Assembly: GCA_039657365.1 (NCBI GenBank)
Contig: CM077590.1
Coordinates: 6,398,501-6,462,500 of the forward strand
DNA length: 64,000 bases
DNA from: Stephania yunnanensis
Lineage: Eukaryota; Streptophyta; Magnoliopsida; Ranunculales; Menispermaceae
Direction: 5' to 3'
The translations under genes and the position numbers were made by a program. This document shows positions 1-12,741 of this stretch, in pieces; position 1 is the first letter of the stretch; each line of letters begins with the position of its first letter. The notes below the pieces were generated by a model. The model searched no databases and was not told where the DNA came from. It was given only the letters and a program-made list of their open reading frames with translations.

Positions 1-2261
1 CCAAAACTATCAAAATACAAAAATATATCCATCAATTCAAATTCAAAACTAAGAAGAGGAGAAACATATATCACATTCCTTGACAAAGAATCTTAAAGAG
101 ACTTTAAGAGAAGGAAGTCCTGATTCTAAAAAACAATACAACATAAATTAAAGCCAATGCCAGGGAACGAAAATTAGGCTTCGAGTCATTCTTCGGCCAC
201 ATAAAATTCAAAATTAGCTTAGGAAAGCATATTTAATGAAGGAAATTTTATAAAATCTTGGCACCATAAACAAATATAAACAACTTCATCTAAGGGTTAT
301 AAATATCCTAGTTTCATCAACTGTCAAGACATAAATAGAGAAGCAAGTATACGTCTTTTGAGTGTACATTGACTATATCTGATGGTTTGAAATAATGCTT
401 ACCCTCTGACTCATGACAAGTAATTAGTACGCAAACAAACTGTCTGAAACTTTCATTCTTCACATCTACATTAATTTATTAATTAAATATAAATGAATTG
501 CTTACACATAGTTTGTAGAAATTCATGTTCTTTTCCTTTTCGATGTTAGGTTTTTATAAATTCAATTTTAACAGTCTTGGTACTTTTGCATATTATTTCT
601 TTTTTCTTACAAGAATTCTTTAAAATACAATTAAGATTGATTTCGAGTCCAGCATAGTTGCAATGTTTCTTATGTTTTTACTTGATAGAAGGATCTTCTA
701 ACAAAAACAGGCACTAACTATGATCTTTTCTCTTTTAAGTAAGCACTTGAAAAAGAAATCAACGAATTTCATCTCTAGACTAGTAAATTATGTCGTCTTT
801 TGCTAACTCTTTAAATCTAGGCAGACGGGTACAAGAAATCCGCAAATCCAGCCTGGTATAAGCCAATTAGCTCTACTTGGTTCAGTTTTTGAATTTGTTG
901 GCAGCTTTGGATTGCAGAGCTTGCAAACCACACAGAATGGATCGGATTGCGGATGGCATACCTTAACCAACAGATCCAATCTGCAATCCTATCTGATTAA
1001 ACTTTATATAAAGTGATAAACATAGTTTTAAAACCTTAAACAGTATTAAGATGATGGTAGCATTCTTGCACTAGTGATTCATGATTCATCTAATAAATAT
1101 CTATGCACAATTGAAAATCTGAAATCTTGCAACTCATGTTAATTATTTTCACATTCAAGTACACACATTTTAAGCCAGATTGCAAGGCGTCGCCTAGGCA
1201 TTGCTTAGGCGGTGCCGTAGGCGGGCGGTGTCCTTCTTAGTAATTTTTAGAAATTTGAAGGGGTTTTTTACAATTAAGTTTGATCATAAAATACCTACCT
1301 AATAACAAAATCTTGACACAATTAATGTTACATAAGGACCTAAAGACTTATTACTTTATTAGTATTTTTGAAGTATATATTAAATAATAATCACATTGAC
1401 TAATAGATAATTAGTGTTATTTAAGGATCTATAAATAAAAAAATATTTATCCAAGGACCTTTAAATAAATATTAATTTGTTCACCTAGGCATCGTCTAGG
1501 CACCGCCTCGCCTAGGTCAGGGAAACCGCCTTGAGATCGCCTTAACGCATTGCAATCCTTGCCATATAGGTTAAAAAAAAAAGAGTGTAGAAAAATGCAA
1601 AGTTTATATGGTTGAACTAAGTCGTATTGACAAATTTCATTTTCCACACTAATGACAACTTTCTTCCATTGACCACTCAAAAATTGGCATTATATTTTGT
1701 AGGGATTAAGATAATGGATACATCTGTTTACTTAGTTAGAATTTGTTACATGCTTCTATACATATATGTAAAATACATATGGAGAGGGCAAGAGAGATGT
1801 AAATAACATGGTAATCACCACGAATGACACTTTCAGCCAGTATTCTCCCATCTATGTGCACATATAACCTATACTGCTGCAAGTCCTAAGATTCTTTCAT
1901 TCCAAATTTCTAATCTCGTTACAAGTCAGGACTCACAAGTCACAAGGATCAGTTTAACCCCTGAACTTGACATGATGCATTACTAAATCAAGCTGGTCAT
2001 ACTCCTATTTCGAATATCTCTTTCTTTTGGAAAAACACCTAGGTTATCAATTTGTGACATAAAAAAACTATATACTCTGTAATTGATTGTAATAACTAAA
2101 TTAAAATTCGTTATCATAGCACAATTCTAGCTTACATGGAAGCTCCAAAAAACTGTGTGAAACAAATCATGACCTCACAAATCAATCTATAATTTTTTTT
2201 TTGCAAAAAATATCAATTCAAAAATTGAAAAATTAAAATATAAATATCTAAGATATAGCAC
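1..2261. other. Presumed Lon intron 6, no exon seen
   Basis: This AT-rich stretch follows the donor of Lon exon 6 on the minus strand. I looked for the next conserved Lon block (start of the helical N-terminal part) and did not find it on either strand. The only structured feature is the inverted-repeat element at 1178-1557. Confidence 0.5.
1178..1557. mobile_element. MITE-like element with GC-rich palindromic ends
   Basis: Both ends carry the inverted octamer GATTGCAA/TTGCAATC, followed inward by clustered GCCTAGGC-type palindromes (CGCCTAGGCATTGCTTAGGCG on the left, CACCTAGGCATCGTCTAGGC further in on the right). The centre is AT-rich and has no coding potential. This build is that of a non-autonomous DNA transposon, perhaps hAT-like. 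No convincing target duplication was seen, so the family is open. Confidence 0.55.
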
Positions 2262-5200
2262 CTGGGTGTACGTTTGAACATGGTCTCTCCAAAGAGTACT
2301 CGTCTTTAGGACATCTCTTAAAGTTGAGATAACTTCAAATGATGTTGCTTTTATTATATCATCATCCTTGTTATAAGGTACATCCTGTGACACGAAAACA
2401 TTATTTTTAATAAATGAACTTAGCAACTTTACACATGAGAAATTAAGATAAAATGAGCATGCCTTGAGATGATCAACTTTCACAGTGAGGGGATCCTCGG
2501 ACACCTGCACAGAATACACAACTTCAGAATTCTTTATCTAAGAGTTTCAGAAACATAAATTCGGAACAAACAATTCAGCTCTCAGGTTTTCCAAACGAAA
2601 TAGAATTTTAATGCCAAAAATTCTTATACTTTTACTTTTTTCTCAAAAAATACAAAATCTACAGTCCAAAGGGGGGATGATATGAGTGTGAAAAACCTTT
2701 AATCTAACAACAACAACAACAACATAGCCTCAATCCCAAATAAGTAATCATAATCTAGCCAAATCCCAACTAATTTGTGACTAAGGCTTTGTCATGGTCA
2801 TTGTTGTATTTACTCGTATACTTGCTCACAGCATGAATGTTCAAAGAAAACATTTTGTTAAGGCAAAGAAAGGGAAGTCGATTTTGAAAGTAAGGGTTCA
2901 TAATGTTGATTTAAGAAGCAAAGAAGAAAAAGACTAACATAACTTCCATTCAGTTGCCTAAAGAATTTGGCGATTAGCATTTTCAAGATTCTACTTACCA
3001 TTTCAGTTATCCGGAGACGTCGATGACCCATGAGCACTACTTGATCACCCTGTATTTGGGTTATCTGAGCCAAAAGTTCGGGCAACGCAAATGTTACACA
3101 AGGAATTTAACAATGTTAGAGCCATCACAATAAGTTAAAGGAAGATGCTAAGGGTGCAGGCCAAAACAAATACCTGGGCCAAGGTACCAACTTCATGAAG
3201 ATGTTCGTATAATTCTTTTCCTTTGAGGTCAGGGCCATACTTCTCAGCTTCTGAACCAGACACAATGCTTGGATCAGTGCCTGGCTCATCCTTGAGAAGA
3301 AAAGCACCAGCATATGGAGCTTGTCGTTTACGGCATTCTGCCAAAGCTGCTAACAGTTTAGGATCCTACAAGAAGTCTTGCTCTTAGAAGACATAAAAAG
3401 TTACAAAAATGAGGAAAAAAAATGGTGCCAACGTGACCTAATATCAAAATAAATAGAAAAATCATTGGAACAACTAGAAACTCAACTTGAACTTCCCAGC
3501 AACAAGGGTGAGACAAAACCAACATACAAGTGAGAGTGAATGAGGAAATGAGATTATTGAGATTCACAGAAGATTTAGATTAATGTACAAATACAACCTC
3601 CCCTTTTTCTCTCTCCCTTTCAAATAAATTGAAATGATTGAAGTCTGGACACTAAAACATCAAAAGAAATAAACCAGCGTGCGTACCTTCACTTTTAAGG
3701 GCATGAAGAAACCAGGAAACAACGGTCTATATGGCAAAGGCAATGCTAGGACCTGGCACAAGACATCTAAATGAGAAGTTAAAAAAGAAACAACATTGCT
3801 ACTAAAAAAAAAATTTAAAGCTACAGCTGAACTATTTATTCAAAACTGCTACTCGATTAGTTGTCATAGCTCCTTTAACCTTTATGAAAAAACAAAAAGA
3901 GCACGTACAAGAAAGAACACAAAAACAAAATCCTATCATCTAACTTGGCAATGGCACAAATGGTAGCTCCTACTCCAAATGATTTTGTCACTAAGGGATC
4001 GAGCAGAAGCTCATCCAATAAAAGCGCTAAACCCTATAACCGTATCGGCGGTAAGCCGTTTGGTAGATCATCCGGCATCATCTCTCTGAATTCTGTGAAT
4101 GCAACTTCCATCTCTTGCTTTGAGTGTGTAGGTGCATCTTGATCCAAACTACTTTTGTCACTAGTACCATAATTATTCCCACTATAATTTTTGCGTGAAT
4201 AGTAAGGTTTGCTCCTTTCTTGCAAGGGAAATTCAGTTTTCAAGGCTGTGTTATGACATACTATAAATAAGTAAACTTCTTCTATGGTTTGATTATGAAT
4301 TAAATTATTGTCTTATTGCTTAAGAACTAAGAAGTTTCTCTCTTTGCTCAAGTTTGAGTGTTTAAGTTCTGGTGTATAAACTTTTTATCTTCTTCTTAAG
4401 GTAACAAACTCCTGCTCAAGGCCAATGGAGCTGAGGTAACAACTAAACCACAACATCAATATCTCTTGTTCCAACTAACAAACTTGAGGACTGATGGTAA
4501 CAAACTCAGTAAAACACAATTTCACAAAAAAAAAAAAAGGAAAAAAAAACGCATTAATTACAGCATAGATGGCTCAATCTCCAGCGAAACATACAAGCTT
4601 CGAGTTTAGCACAAAAAGGAGCCACCTTTATCAAAACCCTACACTCTATGACCACAATTATCAAATGGGCAGCCCACATTAATAGCTGAACAACAAGATT
4701 TGCCCAATTTCAAACTTCTCATCATAGCAAAACCAACAAACACCACCACTTGGAAGTCAGAACAGTACTGATTGATCTATTAAGTTTTAACTAAACCACG
4801 ACATCAATGTCTCTTGTTCCAATTAACAAATTTGTGGACCAATGATAACAAACTCAATAAAACACGATTTCACCCAAAAAAAAAATTGCGCATAATTACA
4901 GCAGGGATGGCTCAATCTCCTGTAAAACATACAAGCTTCGAGTTTAGCACAAAAAGGAATGACCTTTATCGAAACACTATACCCTATGACCATAATCATC
5001 GAATGGGGAGCCCCCATTAATAATAACTGAACAGCAAGATTTCACCCAATTTCAAACTCCTCATCATAGCAAAACCAACAAACGCCACCATTCGGAACAG
5101 TGCTGATTGATCTAACTAAGTTTCAACTAAACCACAATATCAATGTCCCTAGATTCAATCAAAGTTTTGGACTGATTGATGGTAACAAACCCAATAAACT

Positions 5201-5697
5201 ACAACAGGGATGCCTCAATCTCCTAAAGAACATTCAAGCATCAAGTTTAGCACAAAAAGGAGCGAATCCACTCCAGGACCCTAATTACTAAGTCTAGCAC
5301 AAAAAGAGCGACCTTTAACAAGCAAACAACAAGATTTCGCCTAATTTTGATCTCTTACAGTGAGATAATCCTCCGGTCTGGGACTCGTGGGCACTATCGC
5401 CGAAGACGACTTCGTCTCAACCTCTTCCACGCTCTCCGCCTCCACGGCCTTCTCCGCCTCGGCCGCAGCCCCATTCGAAGACCCGTCTCCCGACTCAGAA
5501 CAGTAGAAGACTCTCTTACAGAAAGCCGGGTTGATCGCTTTCGAAATCTTCATCGAATCGAACAGGCGGAGCACCGGAGACCTCTGGCTTTCGCCATTGA
5601 AGACGGTCGCGGATTGAGGTTTCTTCGCAATTGAACGCTGGAATCGACAGTATGATGATGATGATGATGATGACGACGACGAGAAGAGCTTCAGCAT
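2262..5697 (-). CDS. LON1: Mitochondrial ATP-dependent Lon protease, N-terminal exons only
   Basis: Lon is an AAA+ serine protease that degrades damaged proteins in the mitochondrial matrix. Six in-phase exons are read on the minus strand: 5697-5359, 3752-3687, 3365-3174, 3064-2999, 2504-2463 and 2384-2262 (276 residues in all). Exon 1 starts with a Ser-rich, basic leader that fits a mitochondrial presequence, then an acidic linker. Exons 2-6 form the Lon substrate-binding domain, with recognisable stretches LALPLPYRPLFPGF, RRQAPYAG-like KRQAPYAG, HEVGTLAQ, GHRRLRI and SFEVISTLRDVLKTS. All introns are GT-AG except the fifth (2385-2462), which starts with GC. Family members have about 900-1000 residues, so the AAA+ and Ser-Lys protease domains are missing. 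No further exon was found in 1-2261; the gene either continues beyond the left edge after an intron over 2.2 kb or is truncated. The symbol follows the Arabidopsis mitochondrial form; LON3/LON4-type paralogues cannot be excluded. Confidence 0.88.
4034..4243 (-). pseudogene. Possible Ty3/gypsy pol fragment inside Lon intron 1
   Basis: A 69-codon minus-strand reading frame ends in a stretch resembling the linker between protease and reverse transcriptase of plant Ty3/gypsy polyproteins (pattern F-R-E-x-M-P-D-D-L-P-x-G-L-P-P-I-R). Neither the protease nor the reverse transcriptase core is next to it, so at most it is a short relic in the intron. Confidence 0.4.
4440..5350. repeat. Three diverged tandem copies (about 338 and 303 bp) in Lon intron 1
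   Basis: The marker ATGGCTCAATCTCC recurs at 4569 and 4907 and, as ATGCCTCAATCTCC, at 5210. The surrounding sequence is shared between copies, including AGTTTAGCACAAAAAGGA and GCAAAACCAACAAAC. The third copy is shortened and runs up to the 5' splice site of exon 1 at 5358, so intron sequence next to the donor has been amplified. Confidence 0.8.
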
Positions 5698-6813
5698 TTT
5701 GGGGAAATTGGGGCGCGAAACCCTAGAAAGGTTGGAGCTTTGGCGCCGTTTTGATTGGGGGTTTTTATAGAGGAAGAAGAAGCGCCATGGCCAAACCCAA
5801 ACACAAACACAAACACAAAAACCCTCCTAAAGTCCTACTTCTTGTTTCTTCCGGTCGGTTCTCTTTACTTGTGTTGGAGGAGGAGGAGATGGACTCCCTT
5901 TAGGATTGAATGACTAAAATAACCTTCTACTTTTGCAAATTTTACAAATCTTGTCTAATTAATCTACGCTCGGATGTTGTCGTGATTTTTACATGAGAAG
6001 TGGTTTCCTATTGTTGTTTCTATTCTCATTTTCACATAATGAGAATAGAAAGTATGTGGAAGAATTGCTATTTATGTCATATAAAGGGATTTTTTATAAG
6101 TGCTAGAATGACGACGGAGAAGTTAAAGCGAAAGTAAGATGCAGGTTACATACATAAATTTCGATATATAAAATGTGGGTGGAGATCATATGGACGGTAG
6201 TTATAAATCTAATGTGTCTTATAGTGCGACTTACTTGTTATTCTTCTAATATTTTCCTTTTTTGAAACACAAAGGGATTAACACCAACAAAAAAAAAAAT
6301 TAATCTCAAATAAAAGGGATGAACATTTAAAAAAAAAAATCAATATACCAACAAAAAATTTCAAAGCTCTCCAATACAATAAGAGAGTAATTTTTAATAC
6401 AAGTCCTTTTACTTTTTTTGGATGGGTAGTAATTTAACTTTTTAATATTCTCCACAGTAATTTTTTATCCATGATTATTCTTATTTCACATATAAATATG
6501 GTTAGAAAAATTTAAAAATTCAAACAAGAGATCTCATTAACTCAAAAGTAAACAATAAGTAGGACTCAATCATTACTTTGTTGCAATGATTAATTGGCGA
6601 GTATATCTCAATGAGGATGACGTTTTTTGGGACACCAAGTTGTTAATGTTCATTTAATCAACATGACTTATGTGAGCAAAAACATCAATACAGAAATGAA
6701 TGAACACCATAAACCGAGTGTATATTTTGAGTTTTTCAAAATAAGTCATCCTAATTTTCTCCTATTCCAATTGGTTAAAAGGAACAGAGGAGGAAACTGA
6801 GAATAAGGAGAAC
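5698..6813. other. Divergent intergenic region between Lon and FEY-type genes
   Basis: This spacer lies between two genes transcribed away from each other and should hold both promoters. The part next to Lon (5700-5900) is richer in G and C. The rest is AT-rich, and I see no clear TATA box or open frame. Around 6640-6765 there is a stretch related in inverted form to 18966-19040, perhaps a degraded small transposon. Confidence 0.5.
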
Positions 6814-6831
6814 TTGCAGGGCAAAGCGAAA

Positions 6832-7513
6832 GATCCTACCTTTTTGTTGTTCTTCGATCCAATCTTCCATGTTCAATCGATTCCATCTCAACCCCCATCA
6901 ATCAATCTCCAATACCCATATTTTTTTTCCCCAAATCACCACAAATCCACTCCCAAAATCCCTCCTTTTCACTCTCACCATCTGTTGTTCTTCAAATTCA
7001 ATCAAACCCTAGAAGAAGAGCAGAGGTAATTCACTCTCCATTTCAATCAATTGGGGTTACTGTTTGTGTTTCAATTTTTGTTCTAATCAGTCATAGAAAA
7101 ACTGAGTTTTGTCAAGGATTCTATCTGAATTGATTCAATTGAAGCATTGGAGATTTATTTATAATTGTTAATTTGTTGGTTTGTTATGGCATTTCAATCA
7201 ATTAGGGTTACTGTTTTTGTGTTTCAATTTTTGTTATAATCAGTCATAGAAAAACTGAGTTTTGTCAAGGATTCTATCTGAATTGATTCAATCGAAGCAT
7301 TGAAGATTTATTTATAATTGTTAATTTGTTGGTTTGTTATGGCATTTCAATCAATTAGGGTTACTGTTTTTGTGTTTCAATTTTTGTTATAATCAGTCAT
7401 AGAAAAACTGAGTTTTGTCAAGGATTCTATTTGAATTCATTCAATTGAAGCATTGAAGATTTAGTTATAATTGATAATTTGTTGGTTTGTTATGGCATTT
7501 GGGTCTGGATTAG
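6832..7513 (+). promoter_or_regulatory. 5' leader exon and leader intron of the FEY-type gene
   Basis: A likely untranslated exon ends at the donor AGAG/GTAATT at 7026. The intron closes with GGATTAG at 7513, just before the start codon at 7518. The intron is built of three tandem units. The first 140 bases of the leader (6832-6971) are nearly the same as 20561-20698 in front of the UBP22-type gene. The transcription start was not determined. Confidence 0.55.
7040..7496. repeat. Three tandem units of about 152 bp in a leader intron
   Basis: Units start at about 7040, 7191 and 7344. Each contains TTTCAATCAATT, AATCAGTCATAGAAAAACTG and TTGTTGGTTTGTTATGGCAT. They are very similar to each other, which suggests recent amplification. 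A further partial copy runs into the first coding exon. Confidence 0.9.
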
Positions 7514-7517
7514 GGTT

Positions 7518-10500
7518 ATGATGATAGAGGAATTGGGGAGGACGGTTTCCTTGGTGTGTTCAATCCAGTTTTGGAGAATGGCGGTTTTGTGGAATGTCTC
7601 TATAGTGTATTCTTACATGAGGTTGTGGTTTGATGAGATTGTCTTTAAGAAATGCTTGCGGTATCCTCGGTGTCCAGAGCAGTATCACGCCGAGGTGATC
7701 AAAAGGCCTGTGTGTGTAATCACTGGTGTAAGAAAAAGTGATTTATTTCTTAGCTCTTGTTTCTTTGTGTTTCAATTGGATTTTATTGAACTAATGATTT
7801 GAGTGTTTGAAATGGAATTTTATGTTGTGATAGCCGACGTCTGGCTTGGGTAGAGCTGCAGCGGAGGCACTAGCGAGAGAGGGATTTTGTGTTGTTCTAG
7901 GTAATTAATTGAGCTTTTGGTTGCTATAACTTTGTTGTAAGTAACTACACACATAAATGTTATTGCTCTGTGATTTATTTACTTTTATTCAAGAATTCGA
8001 TTAGACGACTTCCTACTATTGGTTAGCTTGAATTACATGCTTTTCTTCTAGATGCTTCATTGCTTATCTAGTTGTAAGAAGAATTTGCTTTCTTTTTCTT
8101 TTTCCTTTCTTCGGTTCCTTTTTCTCTTTTACAGAAAAGAATTGAGTTTAGGTGGACTACAACGAGAATTATTAAATATTAGGGGTTAGGACTTAACAAG
8201 TCTTTTCCGCTTGTATCTCCTTCATGATGTTTACATGGCCTAGATGTCATAAGCCAAGGACGAAATACTGAGCATGTAAGATTGTCCCCCTAAGTTTGTC
8301 GGCCTATAGGCATATTAAGATGCATGATTGATGGAAAGTGCATTTCATTCCAAAACAGTTGGAATGGTTGACGATGTCAGGTTGGCAAAAGATAAAGGTA
8401 TTTTGAGTGGTTAAAATCCAACTTGAAGCAGATGAAATATTTGTTATCTATTTGTACATGTTCAATAAAGTAATGTAATCACCTATCTTGCAAGAAAAAA
8501 ACATGGTTCCCCTGCAAGTTTCACAGGTGACATTTTTTCTGATTTATGAAGAATCAATGATTGAAAATGTTTCGAGGACATCAAAATACATAATACTAAA
8601 TCATTAGCTGATATACAATTTAAATCAGGTGTAAAGAACTTTAAGTTATTGGAAAATGGCAGTGCTACCTTTCAGTTCTATGACAGAACTCTCTTTCTTC
8701 TTTGCAGCTGGAATTTCTACTGATTTGCTTTTGAAGGTACCAAGAAAATTTCAATTTTGTTTTGATGTATAATTGAAGTATCCCACTCTTCTTAAATCTC
8801 TCTGTGTCTCTCTTGCCCTCCCTTTCTGTTCCTATCTTCTTTTTTTCCTTGTCTTGTTTATATGGTTGTGAACCAGACTTTGGAAGAGATTAAAGAGCAG
8901 CAACCGGATGCCCATCTCAAAGCAATTGAAGTGGACTTGTCATCTTTTCAGTCAATCTTAAAGTTCAAAAACTCCCTTAGGCAGTGGCTTGTGGATGCAG
9001 ATATGCATCCATCTATACAACTCTTGATAAATAATGCTGGGATCTTGGAAACTTCAGCAAGACTCACAAACGAAGGTTATGAACGGTAAGTGAATGTGAC
9101 TTTGTTGTTGTTCTTTAAATTCTTGATTTTTGGAGAAACAACTCTACCATTAAAACATGAGAGGAACAAAGATTTTTGAATATCACGAGTCCTTAGCACA
9201 TGCATCAACTTGAACATTTGTATTGATACTACGAAGTTATAAAACTCCTTCACTAAGACAAGATTGAACAATCCTTACTAGTATATGAGAAATGGCCACA
9301 TTTTTTATGAGATATATCTTGAAGCTTTAACCCACGCTATCTCCTATGCTGTTCTGAACATTTTTTTCATTGAGAATTCTTGAGTTTCTCTCCAGAACTG
9401 AAGTCCACGACAAGGCCACGACTGCAACTCTCCACATTATCTTATTTTTTTCAGCTAGCAGAAACAAAAACTTTGGAGGATTTTTTTTTTTTTTTTTTTC
9501 CTTTGCAAGGTTGTCCAATTCACCTCCAAAGCCCAATAGTTCATGCTGCAATATTAGTGCAAAAAATAATCATCAATATCCTCATTACTTTCCTAGCAGA
9601 GGGAGCAATAGTCGGAGAGAGAAGAGAGCCTTCTATGGACATCTTTTATGACGTGCTATACCCATATTAGATCTACACTAAGCTAGCCAGCAGGGAAAAA
9701 AAACTTGCACTTCTTTATCGGAACTTTTGTGTTCTGAATGTAAGGACTTGTTCTTCGAAGACCTGCATATTCTCTCTATCAATAAGAACTTCTAAAAATA
9801 GGTTTGCAAAAAAACCTGCTGGATAAATCTGCCTTCAAATCAAAATTTCTATAACCTATTTTTTAAAATTGTTGATTCTCCTTCTCGTCCTAGCATGTAT
9901 ATATCTCCTCAACTTTATTCTTAATTATTATTAACAGATGCTCTCTGCTTATTTTTTTCCCGTACAAAGAAAGATTATCCAACTCTTTATGACTGAAATC
10001 CCTTGAACTAGTTACTTGTGCAGCCAATGCCATTGGGAAATACTTTATAAGTAGTTGGTCAAAAATTGCAACTTCAACAGTTGGAATGCCGAAAGTATAT
10101 TTTCTTAGCATCAGACAACTCATTGAGCGTTGTGATACAGGGACTGAATGCGAATACTTGTCCGTACCTACGTTGCTAGTTTCACTCTTTTACCATTGAC
10201 GTGCAATGAACTGTGATAATATGATGCAAGTATTTTAAAAAGTGCTTGTGAAGTGAAGAACTTTGCTACATTTTTGCTTCCCTTGTTCCAAACTTCCAAA
10301 TATTAGTCTAGTTGCATTCTCTATATTCTTACAGAACTTTATATTTCTTTCTTGTTTCATATTAATATCTGATAATTTTTTTAGCATGTTAGATTATGTT
10401 CTCACGAGTGGCCTTTCTGTCACAGAATGACAGGAACAAATTATATTGGTCCTTTTCTTCTAAGTAATCTTCTCCTCCCACTCCTCAAAAGTAGCTCAAT

Positions 10501-12103
10501 TCCCTCTCGGATTGTCAACATTACATCCTTTACTCATCGGTGTGGTATGTTTCTTGATCTTTATGTATAATGGTACTGTTTAATTCCCTAGACAACCTCT
10601 TGCATGATACCTATTCTTACTTTATTTATATGTATTTTTCCCCTTTTTCTCAAATTTAAGTGAATTCTTCCTTAGTAACAAAGTGGCCATGAGAGTATTA
10701 CATGGTAGTATAGGCATGCTGATACTTGGTATCCTTTTGTATATGGAGATTTAATTTGATGATTAAAATTTAGAATCAGAATGTCATATGGTTTGGAACT
10801 CATATTTTTTTATGTCAATTCATCATACTCCGTGTAATATGGGTCTTTCTTTTGATCCATGTATCGACCAAATCTGGCAAGACTGCCATTTGAGGCTTTG
10901 CTGTTGTTGATTTAATTAGACCTTGTGGAGTTGTATTTTATTTTGAAATGTGTGTGCTTGCTTAACTGATGGGAATGGATGTAAAATGCTTTCATTTTCA
11001 GTGTCTAATTTACAGCCTGGTGAGGAAATCCTGGTTGAAAAATATCCCGCCGGGTGGAAACAATTTCCATTTGCTCGTACCTACGAATGTAGCAAATGTA
11101 AGTTGCTTGCAGAATGATAAATTTATGCACCGGAACAATTTTTTTTTTCTTACTTCAAGTCTAACTGTTGCATCTATTCTTTGTTGACAGTCTTCGTACT
11201 CTTGTTCTCTTATCAGCTTCATCAACGGCTTCTCTTGGGAGATAAATCTCATCGTGTTTCTGTCATGTAAGTGAGTATCCAAGCAATCCTTTTTTTTATT
11301 ATTATTATTTTCATCAGTTGAGTTATCCGTGAACAGTCTGAAGAGAATGGATAAGAAGTACCACAACTATGCCAGCCTGCATATTTGTAAAAATTTAGTG
11401 ATTGTGCTGATGCCCAGGATTCCAAGTCTACTATTCAGAAAAATTTTAAAAATACATAAAAACTGAAATTTTAAATGTGTTGATTTGCATTGATTAACAC
11501 AAGCCTTGCAACCATCTTTCAATATACCTACTCTTCTAAACGGAATATTTAACTAGTGCGCCTTTTGCATCGCTATAATTTTGTTTCAGCCACCTTGTTA
11601 CCAGTGGTTGCACATTCAAAAGATTCCAACGTTGTTTTCTCACGAAAATCTACTTGTGATAAAATCTTTTATATTTAACTTGTGTTTTTTTGCTGTTTAA
11701 ATTTGACAGTGCAGCAGATCCTGGTGTAGTACATACCAACATTATGAGGGAAGTGCCCTTGCCTCTTTCTCTTCTGGCTACGACAGTCCTAAAATATTTT
11801 GGCCTATTACAATCTCCTGAAGAGGGCGTCGAATCCATTATTGATGCCGCTCTTGCTCCTCCGGTAAGTATGTCCTTTTTGTCTTTTCAAAATCAGGCTG
11901 CTCAAAATTTCTGAAAGCTCTCTATGGTACCTGGTGGAGTGATTTTGTGTTTTTCATTTCAGGGGGTATCTGGAGTGTACTTTTTCGGAGGGAGAGGAAG
12001 AACAATCAATTCATCTGCACTCTCGTATGATGCCAGACTTCGAGATAAATTATGGAGCGACTCGTGCAAGTTGTTTGTCAACTCAAAGCTAGGATTTACA
12101 TAG
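7518..12103 (+). CDS. FEY: Short-chain dehydrogenase/reductase, FOREVER YOUNG (FEY) type
   Basis: Nine exons with matching phases: 7518-7727, 7834-7900, 8708-8736, 8877-9085, 10426-10544, 11002-11097, 11191-11266, 11710-11863 and 11963-12103, giving 366 residues. The product is a classical-fold NAD(P)(H)-dependent oxidoreductase. An N-terminal hydrophobic segment (residues about 10-32) suggests membrane anchoring. The cofactor motif TGPTSGLG spans the exon 1/2 junction. LLINNAG follows, then the catalytic-loop Ser in ITSFTHR and the catalytic Tyr-Lys pair in YECSK. Near the C-terminus the stretches AADPG, GLLQSPEEG, SIIDAALAPP and GVYFFGG match my memory of Arabidopsis FEY, an SDR needed for normal meristem and leaf development; the substrate is unknown. 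The ATG at 7518 is chosen because it is the first in frame after the leader-intron acceptor at 7513; a second ATG follows at once. All key residues are present. A related SDR subfamily is the main alternative. Confidence 0.88.
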
Positions 12104-12250
12104 GATTCGTGCGATTAGCGCAATTGACATTTTAAAAGAGAAACCTTGCATGCGACTTCTCTTTGCGAAAATGAAAATCGTACCCATTCAGCCAGTGTGG
12201 GAGGTTAACTGAAAGTGAGGCTGAACATAATGAAAATGAAGTTGTCGCAA

Positions 12251-12355
12251 CCAACCAAGTGGGTAGCTCACTGGTTTGGTAAAGGGAAAATGTGTAAGAA
12301 GTTGGAGGTTCGAGTTCCAAAGGAGGCAAGCTGGTTTCTTTTTTATCGAAAAATA
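12251..12355 (+). mobile_element. tRNA-derived SINE with target duplication
   Basis: The head has a polymerase III A-box-like stretch (GGTAGCTCACTGGTTTGG) and a B box (GGTTCGAGTTCC) about 45 bases on. It is flanked by a 14-base direct repeat with two mismatches: TGAAGTTGTCGCAA at 12237-12250 and TGAAACTGTCGCAA at 12356-12369. At about 105 bp it is short for a plant SINE. Confidence 0.72.
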
Positions 12356-12741
12356 TGAAACTGTCGCAAAGTGCCTGAAAAGTGTATAAAACATGTTATT
12401 AGATAGCAACGCAACCTTAGGCAAGCTTTTTGCACTTCAAGTCCTAGTCAATTCTGTTATATTTATCTCTCAATAGTTAGAAAGAAAAAATATATATATT
12501 TTTCTCTAATGAGTGTAAGTGACAACATGAAATAAATAAATCAAAAGATCAAATGAAAAGAAAGTGGGCATTGCTACATAGAGAAACCGTACTTGAAACT
12601 TTTCCACTCAATATTTTTCTCTCAATAATATTCACACGCTTGGTATTATATTTTCTAGTTCTTTGACTAATTAATTGATTTTATGTCATCAGTTAGTTAT
12701 AGTCAACACATACTTGCAGTTACTAACTTATATTGAAAAAA

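Noticed and set aside
5347..5634. 95-codon plus-strand frame
   Set aside because: It is a shadow of Lon exon 1 on the opposite strand.
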